Source: an uncultured Marinicella sp. (GTDB lineage Bacteria > Pseudomonadota > Gammaproteobacteria > Xanthomonadales > Marinicellaceae). From it: a stretch of 64,000 nucleotides of DNA. The stretch spans positions 104,511 to 168,510 of the forward strand of contig CANNBS010000007.1 in assembly GCA_947502925.1 (NCBI GenBank). The letters are read 5' to 3'. Numbering within the stretch: position 1 is the stretch's first letter; each line of letters starts with the position of its first letter. The notes beneath the pieces are model-generated. The model made no database searches. It had not been told where the DNA came from and was given only the letters and a program-made list of their open reading frames with translations. Below are positions 63,401 through 64,000 of the stretch, piece after piece. The position numbers and the translations under genes are program-made.

Positions 63401-64000
63401 ATTAAGTCATTACAGGGACGGTTCTGATGAAGCGGTTAATGATGATTTTGTGCGTACAGTCCACACCCTCAATGGTGCAGCCAGTATGGCCAACGTGAAA
63501 GCCATCACGGACATGACCACGCCCCTTGAAAAACTGGCATTGCATTTGCATGATCATGGTGCACAGTTTAATGAGGAAGACATCGAAAAAATTGAGGCTT
63601 TGATTCAGCATACCCAAGGTCAGTTGGCATCCCTGGGAGATGGTGAAATGCCCAATGATGATAACATCAGTGTTTATTTTAAAGAACGCGTCGCGCAATT
63701 AAGTCGGGGTGATTCTGAAGCTGCGGCCGAGGATGTCTTACTTAATGATGCATTGACGGATGAAGCGGCTGATGTTGAATTTGAAATTGAGGGCGGGATT
63801 GACATCGATGAAGCTGAGGAAGATGTAGTCCAAAGCGATGAAGCGGAAGGCGAAATTGATGAATCTGAAGTCGAAGCAGATGAAGCTGAGGTAGATGAAG
63901 CAGAAGTTGATGAAGCAGAAGTGGATGAAGCAGAAGTGGATGAAGCAGAAGTGGATGAAGCAGAAGTGGATGAAGCAGAAGTGGATGAAGCAGAAGTGGA
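60456..64000 (+). CDS. chpA: chemosensory histidine kinase ChpA, N-terminal part (runs past the window)
   Basis: An ATG at 60456 opens a frame with no stop to the window end (1181 codons visible). The start TLTWVKSELDETLNRAKEAL and FCITYLHQIQGTLKMVELYG match the ChpA N-terminus. Two histidine phosphotransfer domains are clear: FHTLKGSGRLVGAE (His686) and VHTLNGAASMANVK (His1003); an Hpt-like domain with His51 may be degenerate. Between and after them lie long acidic linkers, ending in tandem DEAEV repeats at the window edge. CheA kinase, CheW and receiver parts are expected beyond the window. Confidence 0.92.
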   Translation, partial: MSNKDNIDFSTLTWVKSELDETLNRAKEALMAYIDEPEDSNQLQFCITYLHQIQGTLKMVELYGAAMVAEEMEAVAKALLDEGIDDQDAAFDVLLRSILQLPDYLERIELGHKDVPIVLLPLVNDLRAVRSQRLLSESALFNPDLNLGVPERIKSQDIALQGNQLNTALMKLRSAYQMALLKWIKHDQSDQAISQLQQILSKLRMVLPQTDFKQLFWVYSGLLQGLADGRVKDSIAIKSLAAKVDLIIKDIAQKDSQAKSTARALTRNFLYYIALSEAGTDQVDAIKDYFHLDQFMPDEAEIKHAEGSLSGKNKELLQTVSAAIKDDILVVQESLDLFIRNKSANVDELSPLLGNLQKIADTLGILGLGVARDDVLTHQSELKQFIEDNERPKDAALLDVAQTLLRIESDLGDHIQSLGITSDSDDDQEHRIPRSEQKQIVKQLAKESIVNLQQVKANFVAFIEAPWDKHQVEDNPVLLKQIAGALNILDLTQAGEHIQQIIRYVDQEILTKAAKPSASELEQLATVVSSIEYYLENLDQGNRIRENLLNEVGRQIEALQQQVGEDDRAVETIEETDMAEQERQSQEDEDVAEELETATDDSDSDESDVPESEDSAEQVEEVQKAAVEGSADDVVTFGDDADDFIKEVFIEEFEEELPHLQSQHQAWQEDPDNNEQNLTEVRRIFHTLKGSGRLVGAEVIGEFGWKLENMCNRALDGAITYSDNFKTVLASGIALADELLQALKERAPVPATYPVVLQNADNVADGSEHLISLDDVDVAEEKHADEDHVDAASVDDSQIDETASAEDTTEDTAEMGEITEELEEITDSEDDLDDLDKPIEYEPPTEELALAQADDDEESALFEDTDETNLQSDDSEEVSWDKADDITESEDDTFDFADSEDLEAELASLDESDDDDESEVSEFAPESETDELDLEDEEAAEAFSNDHSEALSDPDEDWEHDTAFIQILQKEVGGHLDDMAEQLSHYRDGSDEAVNDDFVRTVHTLNGAASMANVKAITDMTTPLEKLALHLHDHGAQFNEEDIEKIEALIQHTQGQLASLGDGEMPNDDNISVYFKERVAQLSRGDSEAAAEDVLLNDALTDEAADVEFEIEGGIDIDEAEEDVVQSDEAEGEIDESEVEADEAEVDEAEVDEAEVDEAEVDEAEVDEAEVDEAEVDEAEV
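63879..64000 (+). repeat. chpA: tandem 15-base repeat in chpA (DEAEV)
   Basis: Eight consecutive codon blocks for DEAEV (63879-63998); the last six copies are identical GATGAAGCAGAAGTG units. The array continues past the window edge. The unit is a multiple of three, so copy-number change would lengthen or shorten the linker without a frameshift. Confidence 0.9.

Overview
The window looks like an ordinary chromosomal stretch of a gammaproteobacterium of moderate (roughly mid-40s %, judged by eye) GC. The evidence is gene content: the Chp/Pil chemosensory cluster beside gshB-tonB-yqgE-ruvX-pyrB, a PhoP/PhoQ-like pair preceded by a small secreted protein, the dapD-arsC-dapE-dusA cluster, and a metK-ahcY-metF methyl-cycle operon. 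A secreted metallocarboxypeptidase ending in IFKDGFD resembles proteins I associate with Marinicella and other relatives of the Xanthomonadales. That placement is inference.

Layout. 1-7 kb: end of an NnrU-type gene, a gamma-glutamylcyclotransferase-like protein, a class II glutamine amidotransferase, a translationally coupled rhomboid protease/zinc-finger membrane protein pair, and small membrane proteins. 7-13 kb: purC, djlA, rpe, a basic secreted protein with a PhoP/PhoQ-like two-component system, mazG and mutT. 13-17 kb: secA, an M23 peptidase and a DciA-like protein. 17-21.6 kb: dapD-arsC-dapE-dusA-ctlX. 21.6-22.3 kb: three long hairpin repeats with no gene. 22.3-29 kb: secreted proteins and a membrane transport group (MscS, ZntB, a small VDSFPD-repeat protein, SulP). 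29-40 kb: secreted M14 and M20 peptidases, typA, TauE, htpX, a small inverted-repeat element, alkB with a class V aminotransferase. 40-45 kb: an accessory region with MipA and GFA proteins, dispersed palindromes, an integron-like cassette segment (two attC-like sites around an HNH endonuclease and a Coq7-like protein, no integrase in view), a ParD/RelE-type toxin-antitoxin pair and a lipoprotein. 45-49 kb: metK-ahcY-metF with a palindrome over the metK promoter. 49-56 kb: an acyltransferase, a sulfotransferase/class IV aminotransferase pair, and pyrB-ruvX-yqgE-tonB-gshB. 56.6-64 kb: pilG-pilI-pilJ-pilK-chpA, the chemosensory system that controls type IV pili; chpA runs off the end inside a tandem repeat.

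The least ordinary signals are the attC-like cassette segment at about 42.1-43.6 kb, the triplicate hairpin repeats at 21.6-22.1 kb, the palindrome covering the metK promoter, the VDSFPD repeat protein, and the lack of pilH between pilG and pilI. All function calls rest on reading motifs by eye; no database search was run.
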